Source of the DNA: Whitmania pigra
Lineage: Eukaryota; Annelida; Clitellata; Hirudinida; Haemopidae
DNA length: 64,000 bases
Reading direction: 5' to 3'
Assembly: GCA_021613335.1 (NCBI GenBank)
Contig: JAJTWR010000205.1
Coordinates: 1,540,001 to 1,604,000 of the forward strand
The notes under the pieces are model-generated. The model saw nothing but the letters and a program-made list of their open reading frames with translations, was not told the origin of the DNA and did no database searches. The translations under genes and the position numbers were made by a program. Shown here piece by piece: positions 62,435 to 64,000 of the stretch (positions are counted from its first letter, which is position 1; each line of letters begins with the position of its first letter).

Positions 62435-62779
62435 GGATATTTTTGGATGGTGTATCTCCTAAGGGTTTTTTTCAAATCGTGTGAGAGGGCGCCTGTGCCC
62501 TTATATGAAAAATCTAGTTTTCTAATTACGAAAGTATTTATGGGATAATGTACCATGGAAAGTTCGAATAAATTATTATTGACGAGATGTCTATTTCGCT
62601 ATTTGTCTTTATTCTTAATTCTTCGATTGGCTATTTACAAACAAGTTCTCGGGTTTGCTGGTCCGCCAGCAGCTCAGTAAAGTTATGTAAAGTGATGGCG
62701 ACAGTAGTGACGATGGCGACGATCATCGTGGAATCGATTGCTTACGACATGAAATGCCGCTTGACATCTTGAGTGGCGG

Positions 62780-64000
62780 ATGTGTCTTGCTCACTGTGCC
62801 AGCCTCACCATGAACAGCTGCATCGGATCGCTAGGTTTCGGCGAACAACTCATGAATGAGGTTGAGTTGGCGATCAAAGAGTGCTCGGCTGTGAGACTAC
62901 AGAACTTGCTTGAAGAAAACAAACCGTCCAAAGCGCAAATCAATTACAGAAATCTGATGCACCAGGCTGCTTGGTTAGGCCATGCGAGCTGCGTTCAGCT
63001 TCTACTGGATTATGGTGTAGAACCAGACCGACCTCACACTAGCAACGGTTGTACCCCCCTTCATCTAGCCCACTTCTGCACGATTGAAGATAGGGACTGC
63101 TGTAAGACCATCCAAATGCTAGTGGGGGCTGGGGCCGATATAAACAATCCAGGGAGTCGTCGGTGTGGAAAGTTGCCGTTGGGTCATGCCATTCAGCATC
63201 AGAGGGCTGAATCTGTCCAGGCTTTGTTGTGCAAAGGATGTCATGTGAACTTAAACTCAATCATGTTGGCAATGGATATTGGAAATTTTGCCATCTTTGA
63301 AATGCTGCTTATTCATGGTGGAAGCTGTGGACCAAAACTGGAGGACAATCCTTATTGGGGCAAAGTCTTGCAAAGGTTATGCCATAAACTCTGGCTTGAT
63401 AAGCTTAAGAAATGCCTAACTTAGCACATTTCCCATTATTTTCTTTTCCATATTTTCATGTATGTATTTTATCATTCATCTTTTTTTACTAATTAAAGTA
63501 TTCAAACAAAAAACCACATGTGCCTCACAAACAAACAATTTGAATCTATTCAGATTCATTCAGCTGCCTCTCAAGGCAAGGGATCTTTCCAAACAGATGC
63601 TGAGGCTTATCATTAGAGCAACACTCACAAAATCTGATGCAGAAGACTCACCCCGAGGAAGTTCAGAAAACCCTGAATCCCAGACCAGTTGCGAAAGCAG
63701 CATCCCCGAAAGAAGAGAAGTAGCCACAAACTCGACGGCTGGTCAAGAAGTTCGGAGGATGTTAAAAAACCCTCTCCACAAACAACTGGCCTTGATCCTT
63801 CTCGATGGCCTCCTCAAGAATGGCTTCTCCTTAAACAAAAACCTGGCCATTTTGGCAGCCAGGAATGGTTTCGACAGACAGATTCTGAAGGCCTGCTTAT
63901 TGCACCCTCGCTCGCTGAGGGATATTTGTGCATCCGTTCTCAGGTCGGTTCTTTCATCGGCCAACGGTAACGTCTACCACGGCCTGGAGTTTATTCGAAT
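62780..64000 (+). CDS. Ankyrin-repeat SOCS-box (ASB) family protein, 3' end beyond the window
   Basis: ASB proteins are substrate receptors of Cullin5-Elongin ubiquitin ligases. Exon 1 (62780-63375) encodes at least three ankyrin repeats: LMHQAAWLGHASCVQLLLDYG, CTPLHLAH with MLVGAGADIN, and PLGHAIQHQRAESVQALL. I end it at AG|GTTATG; if unspliced the frame runs to a stop at 63424. Exon 2 starts at 63554 (CAG|ATTC) and is open to the window edge. It contains QLPLKARDLSKQMLRL, a Ser/Glu-rich linker, KQLALILLDGLLKNGFSL and HPRSLRDICASVLRSVL, the last fitting a SOCS box (BC-box and Cul5-side Pro). The exact subfamily is not recognised. The ATG at 62780 is in frame; a second, internal Met follows ten codons later. 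Confidence 0.75.

Overview
The window is nuclear DNA of an intron-rich, AT-rich animal. Every conserved gene has GT-AG introns, and the gene set (NSF, La, MOV10L1, TTC4, EFCAB10, PACSIN, Asterix/WDR83OS, syntenin, pyruvate dehydrogenase kinase, ASB-type ankyrin protein, classical aquaporins) is metazoan. A spiralian invertebrate, for example an annelid, is my best guess from AT-richness and protein character; the sequence alone does not prove it. There is no bacterial, viral or CRISPR content.

Layout. Region 1-14.6 kb is repeat-rich. It holds two of three copies of a small family of putative type II membrane glycosyltransferase-like genes (1943-3179, frameshifted; 10461-11689, intact), a broken aquaporin exon (4268-4435), a foldback-like element with long subrepeat arms and a 10-bp target duplication (6006-7072), a LINE (about 7806-9955) inserted into a duplicated flank, and Tc1 relics. 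Region 14.7-19.3 kb carries two tandem aquaporin genes with identical exon structure. Region 20.4-41.5 kb is a housekeeping and germline block: NSF (20 exons), La/SSB and MOV10L1 all on the minus strand, with only 11 nt between the MOV10L1 stop and the La start; then EFCAB10 (plus), divergent from MOV10L1, and TTC4 (minus), convergent with EFCAB10. The MOV10L1 introns contain a tRNA-derived SINE, a mariner relic, an LTR-like or promoter-like insert, a Tc1 element with its catalytic triad visible, and a 37-bp minisatellite. Region 43.1-46.5 kb holds PACSIN (plus) and WDR83OS (minus), tail to tail. Region 47-55.2 kb is repeat-rich again: a LINE fragment, the third glycosyltransferase-like gene (49278-50551) with a shared Tc1 fossil upstream, and a decayed gypsy-type retrotransposon. 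Region 56.3-64 kb contains syntenin (minus), pyruvate dehydrogenase kinase (plus) and an ankyrin/SOCS-box gene running off the right edge.

How the genes fit together. Most neighbours are functionally unrelated, as usual in animal genomes. Possible links are local: the two aquaporins are a duplicate pair, and MOV10L1 (piRNA-pathway helicase) and La (RNA chaperone) are so close that co-transcription, trans-splicing or an in-frame spliced fusion must be considered. I joined exons by hand. For all the main conserved genes the exon phases close and the total length is close to the human protein.
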